This document shows, one piece after another, positions 26,898-36,148 of a stretch of 64,000 nucleotides of DNA; positions within the stretch are counted from its first letter, which is position 1, and the number at the start of each line of letters is the position of its first letter. The stretch lies in contig JACCXH010000026.1 in the NCBI GenBank assembly GCA_013697245.1, forward strand, positions 108,033 through 172,032, given 5' to 3'. The position numbers and the translations under genes were made by a program. The notes under the pieces were generated by a model. That model was not told the origin of the DNA. It ran no database searches and worked only from the letters and a program-made list of their open reading frames with translations. The stretch is from Bacteroidota bacterium. GTDB lineage: Bacteria; Bacteroidota; Bacteroidia; B-17B0; Aurantibacillaceae.

Positions 26898-27911
26898 TTA
26901 AAAAATAGATCCAATTACATGCATCAGTTTTTCAACCTGGCTGCCCCATAATAATTTTGAAGATTCTCTTTCAGCATTTGTATCTGCAAAATCGGTAATG
27001 ATTAAGGAAATGTCATTTGTAAGATCATCGCGCTGTATACGGAACTCAAAATAACTGCCATCATTTTTATCAACCCATTGAAAGCGAACCAAAAGTACAT
27101 CAACCGTCTTTAATAAACGCGCTTGCTGCATTTGCCCGTCCCAAATAAAAGTATAGATACCGTTACGGATATTTACATCGTCGCAAAACCATTCAGACAG
27201 GCCGCTAGGCGTTGAAAGAAATTCATACAACATATCTGCGGAAGCATGAATGATAAACTCTAATTCAAATTTACCATTAGGTTCTTTTTCAGGCTTTATG
27301 GCGTATGAATCTGTTTTTTTGATCGGATTAGTAATAGAACTTGAAATAGAAGCTATTTTAGACAGAGAAATCTCTACTTTTTCTTTTTTAGGAATTGTAT
27401 TGGTTATTGCCAAAACATCTGTAGTTCCGTTATAGTCTTTCTTTTTACTTATTGTTTCAGCTACTTTTTCTTCTTTAGCAGAAGGTATTTCTTTTTTAAG
27501 AGCTATTGGTGCAGGCTTAAAAAATTCTTTTTTAGCCTCTACCTTTTTAGCCTCTATTTTTTTTGGAATTTCTTTAACGATCGGTTTTTTTAATTCTACC
27601 TTTTTTAAAACAGGTTTTTTATCAACGCTCTTTTTCACTTCAATACTCTTAATTGCCTTGTTTTTAGCTGGTTTTACGATTTTTTTAGCAGCAGATGTTT
27701 TAGCAACAACTTTTTTAATCGGCTTATTTACTTTTTTTGTAACAACTTTAATTTTGGTTTTATTTACAGTAGATTTAGCAGAATTTTTTTTAGCCGCAGG
27801 TTTTGCAGACGCATTTTTAGCAACAAGTTTTTTACCTGCTTTTTTGTCTGGCTTGCTGTTTTTTTTCGTTGCGGTTTTTTTTACAGACGAAACCTTCTTT
27901 TTATTCGACAT
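26898..27911 (-). CDS. START-like domain protein with long Lys/Ala-rich histone-like N-terminus
   Basis: This encodes 337 residues. The C-terminal 125 residues (KFELEFIIHASADMLYEFLS, GLSEWFCDD, FIWDGQMQQARLL, the end LLWGSQVEKLMHVIG) match the START-like/SRPBCC family that is widespread in Bacteroidota as a stand-alone protein of about 130 residues. Residues 1-135 are almost entirely Lys, Ala, Val, Pro, Ser and Thr (VKKTATKKNSKPDKKAGKK and similar runs), like bacterial histone H1-type tails. A linker with more Ile/Ser joins the two. The tail should bind nucleic acid or acidic surfaces; the START-like part may hold a hydrophobic ligand. It reads as one frame with no sign of frameshift. Confidence 0.8.
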   Translation of the reverse strand: MSNKKKVSSVKKTATKKNSKPDKKAGKKLVAKNASAKPAAKKNSAKSTVNKTKIKVVTKKVNKPIKKVVAKTSAAKKIVKPAKNKAIKSIEVKKSVDKKPVLKKVELKKPIVKEIPKKIEAKKVEAKKEFFKPAPIALKKEIPSAKEEKVAETISKKKDYNGTTDVLAITNTIPKKEKVEISLSKIASISSSITNPIKKTDSYAIKPEKEPNGKFELEFIIHASADMLYEFLSTPSGLSEWFCDDVNIRNGIYTFIWDGQMQQARLLKTVDVLLVRFQWVDKNDGSYFEFRIQRDDLTNDISLIITDFADTNAERESSKLLWGSQVEKLMHVIGSIF

Positions 27912-27981
27912 ATCTCCAAAATTTTCGGAAATATATAAATTTTTAACAAGAAAGCAAATAGAAATTAAATAAATATTTTGT

Positions 27982-28013
27982 TTTGGCTATTATAAACGAA
28001 TGTTTTATATTTG
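27982..28013 (+). promoter_or_regulatory. Consensus promoter of tRNA-Met
   Basis: TTTG (27982-27985), a 20-bp spacer, TATATTTG (28006-28013): a full match to the Bacteroidota promoter consensus, 15 nt upstream of the mature tRNA end. Confidence 0.85.
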
Positions 28014-28028
28014 CACCCCTATAAAAAT

Positions 28029-28102
28029 GGCGGGATAGCTCAGATGGTTAGAGCGCAGGATTCATAACCCTGAGGTCTCGAGTTCAACTCTCGATTCCGC
28101 TA
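28029..28102 (+). tRNA. tRNA-Met (CAT)
   Basis: A 74-nt cloverleaf: acceptor GGCGGGA with TTCCGCT (two G-U pairs), D stem GCTC/GAGC, anticodon arm CAGGA-TTCATAA-CCCTG with CAT at the centre and an A-C mismatch closing the loop, variable AGGTC, T arm TCGAG-TTCAACT-CTCGA, discriminator A. The 3' CCA is not encoded. The sequence looks like elongator Met; a CAT-reading tRNA-Ile2 cannot be strictly excluded without TilS determinants. Confidence 0.95.
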
Positions 28103-28132
28103 CAAAATATTGATTATCAATAATTTAAAATT

Positions 28133-28161
28133 AAAGGCTCTTGTTAAAGGAGCCTTTTTTT
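28133..28161 (+). terminator. Intrinsic terminator after tRNA-Met
   Basis: AAAGGCTC, nine-base loop, GAGCCTTTTTTT. Confidence 0.9.
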
Positions 28162-28309
28162 ATGTGATGAACCTCAGTTTTTTAAACCTTGATTCATTTA
28201 CATTTTTTAAAACAAGAGTAAATGTTAAATCGAACTGTTTTGGAACCAATAATTCAAATATTTTCAAAATAGTTGATCATGAAAAATGGTTAGTTCTAAT
28301 GAAAATATG

Positions 28310-28963
28310 CTAGTTTTTTAGCATTTTTATTGTTTCTGAAGGGTTTTTTGATGAAAAAACGGTATTTCCGGCAACTAATACATTTGCGCCGCAATCAATT
28401 AATTTTTGATAATTATTTAGGTCAACGCCTCCATCAATTTCGATCAATGCTTTGGAATTTTTGTGCTGAATTAGTGTTTTTAATTGTTTTACTTTTTCAT
28501 ATGTATTCTCAATAAATTTCTGCCCGCCAAAACCGGGGTTAACACTCATTAAACAAATAAGATCAATATCAGCGATCGTATCTTCCAATAAACTGATAGA
28601 AGTGTGAGGGTTTATTGCCACACCGGCCTTCATTCCTAAATTTTTTATGTTTTGAATACTGCGGTGCAAATGATCGCATGCTTCCAGGTGAACCGTTAAA
28701 ATTTCTGCGCCAACATCTTTAAAGGCTTGCGCATACTGATCAGGGTTAACGATCATTAAATGAACATCTAAAGGTTTTTTTGCAAATTTTTGAATTGCCT
28801 TTATTACAGGGAAACCAAATGAAATATTTGGAACAAAAACACCATCCATCACATCCACATGAAACCAATCTGCCTCACTATTATTTATCATTTCAATATC
28901 AGCCTGCAGGTTTGCGAAATTTGCTGATAAAACAGAAGGGGCAATAAGGTGTGGTGTTTTCAT
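28310..28963 (-). CDS. rpe: Ribulose-phosphate 3-epimerase
   Basis: This encodes 217 residues, a TIM-barrel epimerase. It has APSVLSANFANL at the start, the metal and catalytic residues in WFHVDVMDGVFVPNISFG and LDVHLMI, the VNPGFGGQKFI loop, and LIEIDGGVDLNNY with the second catalytic Asp, then ANVLVAGNTVF for phosphate binding. It interconverts ribulose-5-phosphate and xylulose-5-phosphate in the pentose phosphate pathway. Length and motifs are standard. It is a single gene with no related neighbours. Confidence 0.97.
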   Translation of the reverse strand: MKTPHLIAPSVLSANFANLQADIEMINNSEADWFHVDVMDGVFVPNISFGFPVIKAIQKFAKKPLDVHLMIVNPDQYAQAFKDVGAEILTVHLEACDHLHRSIQNIKNLGMKAGVAINPHTSISLLEDTIADIDLICLMSVNPGFGGQKFIENTYEKVKQLKTLIQHKNSKALIEIDGGVDLNNYQKLIDCGANVLVAGNTVFSSKNPSETIKMLKN

Positions 28964-29043
28964 GTAGTATATTTAAGCAGTAAAAATAAATATTCTTTTA
29001 AATAGTCAATTAACAACTTATCCAATAAAATACCTTAACTAAA

Positions 29044-29943
29044 TTAATGAAGATAAAAACGTTTAGTGATCATGATGTGTGCCATAAAATTATACTGTTC
29101 CTGCGAGAAACGGCATCTACAGCCATAATTAGACATTAGATTATCTAGCGGCGGAACATAGTACTCTGTATTTCCATCTTGAGGCCCGGTTAAATAACCA
29201 CACGGTACTGTCACAAAAGGAGGAGGAATTCCCAGTGGATAAGGATCTGCCTCAGTATCACAAAATCCGTCGCCATGAATATAACAGTTACTTCTGTTAA
29301 AGAACTCATTACTTATAGCTCCTGCGGGCGGCGGCGGAACGGCAGGTGTTAGGTTAATTTCATCAAACGTATTTGGTAAACCAAAATAATGTCCAAATTG
29401 GTGAATTGCCACATCGTTTTGAAAACCGGCAGAATTAACAGATTGCAAAGATCCTTTTGTAAGAACAATCACATCTGTTGCGGTAGCTGCCGTTGCAGTT
29501 GGAGGATAGGTATAACCCAAAAGCTCGTTAGGCGGAAGGCCAGAGAGTACATCTGCCAGATAAACACAAATTGTTTTATCAGTATGCCAGTTAGATGTGA
29601 CTATTGGATCTACAATGTTTTTTGACCACACATTAAATGGATGATTAGGAATATAAACAGTACTACAATTTAAAAACTGTACACAAATGCGTTTAAAAAC
29701 AGTGTTAAGATCATTCACAAGTATATTTAAATTTGCAGGTGTTGCAAAGCCTGGAGTAGGTGGACTAAGACTATCTAATACTACGTAAAAAACAATGGAG
29801 AATTTTTTATTTAAACAGGTATCGTGCTGTAACGTTGTTACCATATTTTGAACAGTTGGTGCACTACCTAAACCACCATTCTTTATTTGTGAACTGAGGA
29901 ATAAAACGTTAAAAGTAAAATATATGAAAATGATTTTTATCAA
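29044..29943 (-). CDS. Secreted M43-like (pappalysin-type) protein with degenerate zinc site
   Basis: This encodes 299 residues. The start is TTG: an in-frame stop lies three codons before it and no ATG is available, and the following residues form a signal peptide (IIFIYFTFNVLFLSSQ). The overall pattern is that of M43 metalloproteases: DLNTVFKRICVQFLNC, a zinc-site region, CDTEADP, and a Met-turn NLMSNYGCRCRFSQEQ. The zinc motif, normally HExxHxxGxxH, reads H181-Q182-FGH185-YFGLPN191-TF. The catalytic Glu is Gln and the third His ligand is Asn. It is therefore probably inactive, perhaps a binding protein. No T9SS tail is present. It is divergent from the fourth PKD giant. Confidence 0.75.
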   Translation of the reverse strand: MIKIIFIYFTFNVLFLSSQIKNGGLGSAPTVQNMVTTLQHDTCLNKKFSIVFYVVLDSLSPPTPGFATPANLNILVNDLNTVFKRICVQFLNCSTVYIPNHPFNVWSKNIVDPIVTSNWHTDKTICVYLADVLSGLPPNELLGYTYPPTATAATATDVIVLTKGSLQSVNSAGFQNDVAIHQFGHYFGLPNTFDEINLTPAVPPPPAGAISNEFFNRSNCYIHGDGFCDTEADPYPLGIPPPFVTVPCGYLTGPQDGNTEYYVPPLDNLMSNYGCRCRFSQEQYNFMAHIMITKRFYLH

Positions 29944-29975
29944 AGCTTTTTACAAATTAATTACGTTAAATTAAT

Positions 29976-29983
29976 TATATTTG
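29976..29983 (+). promoter_or_regulatory. -7 box of the fourth PKD giant
   Basis: TATATTTG, perfect match, 27 nt before the ATG at 30011. An in-frame TTG (29981) falls inside this box and is not a credible start. Confidence 0.6.
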
Positions 29984-30010
29984 AATACCAAATTTATTAA
30001 ATTTAATCAT

Positions 30011-33000
30011 ATGTACAGACAAAAAATAAAACTATTTGTTTTTCTTTTTTTAGTCTGCACATTTTATAATTTAGTTTCACAAATTACTGTTTCTCCTACT
30101 ATTGGTTGTGTTCCTTTAACAGGTGTATCTTTTTCAGGTCCTGCTGGCGCAAGCGGTATCACTTGGAATTTTGGTGATGCTATTACTTCAAACCAAGCTT
30201 CGCCAACACATAATTACACTTCGGCAGGAAATTTTACAGTTACTTATAATGCTACGGTTGGTGCTTCGGCTGTTTCATATACAGCATTAGTGATAGTTCA
30301 CGGTAACCCAACAGCGAGTTTTACATATACTGTTCCATCCATAAGATGTAAGCCATTAAATGTTCCTTTTACAAGTACAAGCTCAGGCCCTGCGGCAATT
30401 GCAAGTTACACCTGGAACTTTGGTGATGGAGGGCAGGGCTCGGGTTCAAATCCAATATGGACCTACAATTTGCAGGGCGGTTTTTTTGTGACTTTGCTGG
30501 TGACTGATGCAAATGGTTGCACAAGTGCACTATCAACACAACAAGGGCCAATAAATGTTTCAACACCACCAACCGTGGTTATAAGTTCTAATCCATTAGC
30601 GTTGGTATCCTGTACTGCGCCGTTCACAGCGGCGTTCAGCGGTAGTAATTGTGTTTCGGGTTCTCCAATTCCAGGCCCGCTATCTTCTTATTCATGGAAT
30701 TTTGGTAACACACAAACTTCAACACAACTAACCCCCGGTAATATTACATATAACACACCAGGCGTTTACAATGTTAGTTTAACAGTAACCGATAATAATA
30801 ATTGCAGTGCTACAGCAGTTGCGCCGGTAAGTGTTTCTCAGCCAACATTACAAACTACAATTCCCGGAACGGTTTGTTTAAATGCACCTTTTAATGTTGG
30901 ATTTCAAACCAATCAGTCAACTACCTTATGGAATTTTGGCGTAGCCTCACCAACTGTATTATTTACAGGGCCTGGGCCAACAACCAATAGCCTTTATACA
31001 CCAGGTTATACAGCACCCGGTATTTATACTATTACTATCAGCGCCGGCGCATTTCCTTGTACGGCAGTTCAAACAAAAACTATTTATGTAGAGCAGGTTG
31101 TTGCTAACTTTACGTTCTCGCCACCTTCGTTAACTTGTAGTCCAACTTTTACAGTGCCGTATATTAATCAATCATCAACAAACGCCATTTCTTATACGTG
31201 GACAACAACTAATGGTGTTAATGTTAACCAAACAAGTAATATTGCCAATCCAACATTTACATTTACCAATGGAAGTTTAAATCCTTATACCATTTACCAA
31301 CCGTATCAACAAAATGTTGTGTTAACGGTTACATCTGCCAATGGCTGTGTTGCGTCCGTCTCACACCAGTACCCAACAATACATCGACCCACGGCCTGGT
31401 TCAATAAAGATAAAAAAGAAGGTTGCGCGCCGCTAACAGTAACATTAAGAGATTCCAGTTTTTTTGATCCATTGTTTCCTATTACAAGTTATACCTGGAA
31501 CAATGGCGCTCAGCCCCCCGTAATAGTCAGCGGCCCTGCGCCGCCAATTCCAAACTTTGTTTATAATTATACTGCTGTAGGAACGTATACGCCTTTTTTA
31601 ACGATTCAAACAGTTGGAGGATGTATTGATGTATCTTTTATAGATACCATTCATGTTGCCAATCCGCCGGTGATCGCTTTTACATTTACGCCCAGCACCG
31701 TTTGCTGGAATCAACCTGTTATCATTACCAATACCTCACCAACAACTACCCCTGCCATTCAACATTGGCATGTAGATAGTGATGCAGGATTCTTTTCAGG
31801 TTGTGTAAATAACCCAAATCCACAATGGAATTTTACACATATTGGCGTACATACATTTACAATGAGTGGTTATTTATATGGGTGTAAAGGCACTGGCACA
31901 AGTTCACAATCTTTAACTGTTAAAGGACCTATTGTGCAAAGTCGTTATCAAACCAATTGTAATTCCGGAACAAGAAAATCAATAAATTTTTATTCGCAAT
32001 TGCAGGACGTGGCAAATGGAACTATAAATTTTGGTGACGCCACTGCGCCGATCGCATTTGCAGGAGTTCCGGGAAGTATAACCACCCATAGTATAACCCA
32101 CTTATACGCAGCAAGTGGAAACTATACGGCAACTGTAACAGCTACAAATTTAGCAACAGGATGCGCACCTTATACATACACCATGCTGGTAACCGTTAGA
32201 GATATACAGGCCAACTTTACGTATACAAATGTGGGCTGCGCTGCAATTACACAATCTTTTAACGCCACACCTTCCATAGATGTTTATACAGGTTGTAACA
32301 AGCGAGGTTACATTTGGTATTTTGATAATTTACCACCGCGCGATACGGCTTTGCCATTTATTAATCACAGCTTTGCTACAACAGGTATACACACAGTGCT
32401 ACTAATGGTTAAAGATGAGAATAGTTGTGTGGATACTACCAAACATACTATCAGGATCAGTAACGCCACACCAACATTTACATTTAGTTCTAATCCAATT
32501 TGTTTATCTAGCGGCACTGTGCAAATGATAAATACCACTGCGCAAACACCAGACCCCGTTAATAATTTTGTTTGGGATTTTGGCGACGCATCTTCATTAA
32601 CCACAACATTAACTTCTCCGATTCATACTTATAATTTCGCCTCGGTGCCAAGTCAAAATTTTACAGTTACAGTTGTTGCAGTAAATTCTCTTGGATGCGT
32701 GGATTCAATCAAACACGTGATCACGGTTGTTAATCCTGTTGCAACAATCAACGCTTCCAATTTTTTAATTTGTATTCCAACAAGTACAACAAATCTTGCA
32801 ACTAACACAGTTACATTTACTGCACCTGCGGCTTACACAAGTTATACTTTTAGCTATGGAGATGCAAGTTCTCCTTTTACAACAACCAATAATATATCGC
32901 CACATACTTATTCAGCACAGGGAACATATACTGCAACATTAATCGTAGATATTGGAGGATGTAGAAATACCGGCTCAGTTGTAATTAATGCGCAAACGTA

Positions 33001-34561
33001 TCCAATACCAAACTTCTCGCTTAACACAGGCAATGTTATTTGCAGAGATTCGCAGGTTGAATTTACAAGCACATCAACCGTTGCATCAACACCATCGTAT
33101 ACATGGAATTTAAGTACATCTAGTCCTATTCTTCCTGTTTCGCCGGTTGTATGGACTTACACTGCTACCGGTCAGGCGGTTATTACTTTAACAGTGTTTA
33201 CATCAAATGGATGTGCGGCCTCAATTTCTAAAACGCTTAGTATTTTGGGTGCTGTTGCAAATCTTAATTTAGATAAGCAGGTTGTTTGTTTAGGTAACTC
33301 CATAAAATTCAATATTAAAAATGATTCTGATAATGTTTATATGTGGAATTATGATTTTGGTGATGGTTCAACCGGGTCATATACAGCCAATGCGTCTCCA
33401 ACACAAACAATAACCCACACGTATAACTATTATCCATTGCCAAATGGTACTACCACTGTTTCGCTTTCTTATTACCCTTCATCAGATATACTTAAATGCC
33501 CAAGAACTGCAACTACAACCGTTCAGATCGTAAAAATTGTTGGTAATTTTAACAGGAATAATGAGATAGGTCTTATAGATTATAATCACTGTCTCGGTCT
33601 TATTGATCAGTTTAGTAATCAAACGCCTAATTCTTCCGGCTATACCTTTAGTTGGAATTTTGGCGATGGGGTAGGAACGGCCAGCACACAAAATCCAACG
33701 TACACTTATCCTAACTCCGGCGTTTATACAGTTACTTTAAATATTACCGATCCTGTAAATAACTGTTTAGGCTTTGCCGTAAAAAACATGACCATTAATC
33801 CATTGCCTAACGTTTCGGCATTTGCCAGAGATACCTGTCAAAACCGTCCGTTCACACTTAATTCTACACCAACTGCCGGAACGCCACCATTCACCTATAC
33901 CTGGAACCCGTCTGCAGGTGTAATTAGTCCAAACAACCCTAGTACGAGTGCTACAGCATCTAACTCTACTACTTATACTTTAATAATCAAGGATGCAAAT
34001 AATTGTAAGAACTCCACTACAAAAAGTGTTTATATACAATTGCCGCCGCCTTCTTTCAATTGGGATACTACGGTTGTTATTGGACAATTAATTCCGCTCA
34101 ATAATAATTCCGGAAGTAATTTTACTTATACATGGAACCCTACAACAGATCTTAGTTGTGTGAATTGTCCAAATCCAACCTCGTCATCTACAGTTAATAT
34201 AACTTATAGTGTAACTATTGCAGATAATATGGGCTGTTTCCAGATTGTAAATACACATACGGTAAATGTGGAATTAAAAGGAACTGTGGATGTGCCAACA
34301 GCTTTTACGCCAAACGGAGATGGCGCAAACGACGTTATTTATGTTGATGGCTGGGGTATAAGAAAATTAATTTACTTCAGGATCTTTAACCGTTGGGGAC
34401 AATTATTATTTGAAAGCAACGACATTAAAATAGGTTGGGACGGTATGCTTAATGGCGTTCCGCAAAATGTTGAAACTTATGTTTACCAGGTTTCTGCAGA
34501 TACCTATGTTGGCGATGGAAAACCATTTCTAAAAACAGGAACATTTAAATTAATTAAGTAA
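30011..34561 (+). CDS. Giant PKD-repeat surface protein with CHU_C C-terminus (SprB-like)
   Basis: This encodes 1516 residues from ATG. The signal peptide is MYRQKIKLFVFLFLVCTF plus YNLVSQ. Then a dozen or more PKD-type modules follow, with cores such as ITWNFGDA, YTWNFGDGGQG, FVWDFGDASS, YDFGDGSTG and FSWNFGDGVG, mostly separated by GC-containing joins. Near the end is an Ig-like module (PPFTYTWNPSAG). The CHU_C tail follows (DVPTAFTPNGDGANDVIY, IFNRWGQLLF, WDGMLNG, YVYQVSADTY). The PorP/SprF gene follows by four nucleotides, and an OmpA gene beyond it, the usual Bacteroidota arrangement in which the SprF-like protein helps a SprB-like adhesin reach the surface through the type IX system. 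Confidence 0.88.
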   Translation: MYRQKIKLFVFLFLVCTFYNLVSQITVSPTIGCVPLTGVSFSGPAGASGITWNFGDAITSNQASPTHNYTSAGNFTVTYNATVGASAVSYTALVIVHGNPTASFTYTVPSIRCKPLNVPFTSTSSGPAAIASYTWNFGDGGQGSGSNPIWTYNLQGGFFVTLLVTDANGCTSALSTQQGPINVSTPPTVVISSNPLALVSCTAPFTAAFSGSNCVSGSPIPGPLSSYSWNFGNTQTSTQLTPGNITYNTPGVYNVSLTVTDNNNCSATAVAPVSVSQPTLQTTIPGTVCLNAPFNVGFQTNQSTTLWNFGVASPTVLFTGPGPTTNSLYTPGYTAPGIYTITISAGAFPCTAVQTKTIYVEQVVANFTFSPPSLTCSPTFTVPYINQSSTNAISYTWTTTNGVNVNQTSNIANPTFTFTNGSLNPYTIYQPYQQNVVLTVTSANGCVASVSHQYPTIHRPTAWFNKDKKEGCAPLTVTLRDSSFFDPLFPITSYTWNNGAQPPVIVSGPAPPIPNFVYNYTAVGTYTPFLTIQTVGGCIDVSFIDTIHVANPPVIAFTFTPSTVCWNQPVIITNTSPTTTPAIQHWHVDSDAGFFSGCVNNPNPQWNFTHIGVHTFTMSGYLYGCKGTGTSSQSLTVKGPIVQSRYQTNCNSGTRKSINFYSQLQDVANGTINFGDATAPIAFAGVPGSITTHSITHLYAASGNYTATVTATNLATGCAPYTYTMLVTVRDIQANFTYTNVGCAAITQSFNATPSIDVYTGCNKRGYIWYFDNLPPRDTALPFINHSFATTGIHTVLLMVKDENSCVDTTKHTIRISNATPTFTFSSNPICLSSGTVQMINTTAQTPDPVNNFVWDFGDASSLTTTLTSPIHTYNFASVPSQNFTVTVVAVNSLGCVDSIKHVITVVNPVATINASNFLICIPTSTTNLATNTVTFTAPAAYTSYTFSYGDASSPFTTTNNISPHTYSAQGTYTATLIVDIGGCRNTGSVVINAQTYPIPNFSLNTGNVICRDSQVEFTSTSTVASTPSYTWNLSTSSPILPVSPVVWTYTATGQAVITLTVFTSNGCAASISKTLSILGAVANLNLDKQVVCLGNSIKFNIKNDSDNVYMWNYDFGDGSTGSYTANASPTQTITHTYNYYPLPNGTTTVSLSYYPSSDILKCPRTATTTVQIVKIVGNFNRNNEIGLIDYNHCLGLIDQFSNQTPNSSGYTFSWNFGDGVGTASTQNPTYTYPNSGVYTVTLNITDPVNNCLGFAVKNMTINPLPNVSAFARDTCQNRPFTLNSTPTAGTPPFTYTWNPSAGVISPNNPSTSATASNSTTYTLIIKDANNCKNSTTKSVYIQLPPPSFNWDTTVVIGQLIPLNNNSGSNFTYTWNPTTDLSCVNCPNPTSSSTVNITYSVTIADNMGCFQIVNTHTVNVELKGTVDVPTAFTPNGDGANDVIYVDGWGIRKLIYFRIFNRWGQLLFESNDIKIGWDGMLNGVPQNVETYVYQVSADTYVGDGKPFLKTGTFKLIK

Positions 34562-34565
34562 GCTC

Positions 34566-35570
34566 TTGAAGAAAATAATTCTATATTTTATTTGTCTTTT
34601 GCTTTTCAAGAATTTAAGCTCGCAGGATATTCATTTTAGTCAATTTTATTTTTCGCCACTTACATTAAATCCGGCAAATACGGGAAATTTTAAAGGAGAT
34701 TACCGTTTTTTTGGAAATTATAGAAGCCAATGGCGTGACATTTCAAAAGCCTATAATACATTTAGCGCCGGTGGAGATTTTAATATCTATCCAAGTAACC
34801 AAAATGTTAGTGGAGGTATGATGTTTCTTAACGATAGGTCCGGTGGAAATTTACAGATCATAAAAATAATGCCTTCGGCTGCTTTTCATAAAAAAATTGC
34901 CGGATATAATTTAAGTTTTGGTTTACAGCCCGGCGTTGTAATTAAAACAATTGATTTTTACGCACATTCATTTCCCAATCAATTAAATTGGAATACCGGA
35001 TTATTTGATAATTCATTACCAAATATTGAAACGAACGTGAGTCAGCGTTTTACTTATTTTGATCTGAACTCAGGTTTTATCGCTTCAAAACGCTTTGGAA
35101 AATTTGAACCGGAACTTGGTTATTCTTTATTTCATATGAATAAGCCTAAGGAAAGTTTTTTAGGGAACGATAATAAATTAAAAGTACGTCAGGCCTATAA
35201 CATTAACCTTAATTATTATTTAAATAACAAAATTATTTTAAGAGGGTATACCATGTATGGCTACACTACAAAAGTGAGCGATTGGGTAAGCGGTTTAAAT
35301 ATTGAATACGTTATTTCTAAAAATGTATTCTTTACCAACTCTGTGTTTGCCGGTTTTATGTGGCGCGATGGATTTAAACGAAACCCTGATGCTGGAATTG
35401 TAACTGCTGGTATAAATTATTCGCATTACACCGTTGGCTTTAGTTATGATATTACATTTTCTCAATTAAAAACTGCTATTGCCAGCAGAGGTGCTTTTGA
35501 AATTGCGCTTATTTATAAAGCTAAAAATACACGTTTAAGTAAAAAAGCAATTCCCTGTGATAGATATTAA
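34566..35570 (+). CDS. PorP/SprF-family type IX secretion outer-membrane protein
   Basis: This encodes 334 residues. TTG is the start: an in-frame stop lies five codons upstream, there is no ATG for about 80 codons, and the sequence from TTG (KKIILYFICLLLFKNLSSQ) is a clean signal peptide followed by the family hallmark DIHFSQFYFSPLTLNPANTG. The rest is a predicted beta-barrel (alternating aromatic strands, GGMMFLNDRSGG, then SFGLQPGV). In Flavobacterium johnsoniae SprF is needed for export of SprB; the same role for the upstream giant is inferred from adjacency. A REP-associated transposase has inserted between it and the OmpA gene. Confidence 0.92.
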   Translation: MKKIILYFICLLLFKNLSSQDIHFSQFYFSPLTLNPANTGNFKGDYRFFGNYRSQWRDISKAYNTFSAGGDFNIYPSNQNVSGGMMFLNDRSGGNLQIIKIMPSAAFHKKIAGYNLSFGLQPGVVIKTIDFYAHSFPNQLNWNTGLFDNSLPNIETNVSQRFTYFDLNSGFIASKRFGKFEPELGYSLFHMNKPKESFLGNDNKLKVRQAYNINLNYYLNNKIILRGYTMYGYTTKVSDWVSGLNIEYVISKNVFFTNSVFAGFMWRDGFKRNPDAGIVTAGINYSHYTVGFSYDITFSQLKTAIASRGAFEIALIYKAKNTRLSKKAIPCDRY

Positions 35571-35597
35571 AATAGGTTTATAATTGTACAGAAGATT

Positions 35598-36148
35598 GCC
35601 GCGACCTTTAGGTCGCGAATAAATAAAAAAATAAAAAATGCGGCTTTAGCCAAAATAAAATGTAAAAATGCCTTATACCAAAATATATATTCATTTTATT
35701 TGGTCAACTAAATACCGGGCTCCTTTAATTAGTAAAGAATTGAAAACGTTGTTGCTTGCTCACATAAAAGAAAATAGCATAAAAAAAGAAATCTTCATCG
35801 ATTCTCTTAATTGTGTTTCAGATCACATTCATTTACTTGTTTCTTTGGGTACTGAACAAACGGTTGCTAAAACAGCTATGCTGATAAAGGGAGAATCTTC
35901 ATTTTGGGTAAATAAACAGGAAATACTTAAAACTAAATTTGAATGGCAAGATGAATATATTGCTCTATCAGTAAGTAATTCTGCCATTGATAAAGTAAGA
36001 GCATATATTTTAAACCAGGAAGAACATCACAAAAAGAAAACTTTTACTGAGGAATACGATGAGTTTATTAGCAATCATTATTCTGATGTAAGTTTGGCTA
36101 AAGCCGAAGATAATTTTATTAATCATTCCACGGCCTAAAGGCCGTGGC
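35598..36148 (+). mobile_element. IS200-like / REP-associated transposase element
   Basis: Left end: palindrome CGCGACCTTTAGGTCGCG (35600-35617), then the short hairpin GGCTTTAGCC (35642-35651). Right end: CCACGGCCTAAAGGCCGTGG (36128-36147), the reverse-oriented version of the same core. Between them is one HUH transposase. A 127-bp deleted copy with both ends lies downstream. No target-site duplication is expected for this class. Confidence 0.75.
35668..36138 (+). CDS. IS200-like / REP-associated tyrosine transposase
   Basis: This encodes 156 residues of the Y1 HUH superfamily. The start is YTKIYIHFIWSTKYRAPLI. The metal-binding pair is H53-I-H55 in CVSDHIHLLVSLG, and the catalytic Tyr is Y113 in VRAYILNQEEHHKKKTF. 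It is intact, with an ATG start and full length, so it may still be active. Proteins of this type cut and join single-stranded DNA at hairpins and are linked with spread of REP palindromes, which are present here on both sides. It breaks up the SprF-OmpA gene pair. Confidence 0.88.
   Translation: MPYTKIYIHFIWSTKYRAPLISKELKTLLLAHIKENSIKKEIFIDSLNCVSDHIHLLVSLGTEQTVAKTAMLIKGESSFWVNKQEILKTKFEWQDEYIALSVSNSAIDKVRAYILNQEEHHKKKTFTEEYDEFISNHYSDVSLAKAEDNFINHSTA

Noticed and set aside
28110..28313. 67-codon open frame after tRNA-Met
   Set aside because: It runs through the tRNA terminator hairpin, has no promoter box and no recognisable protein pattern.
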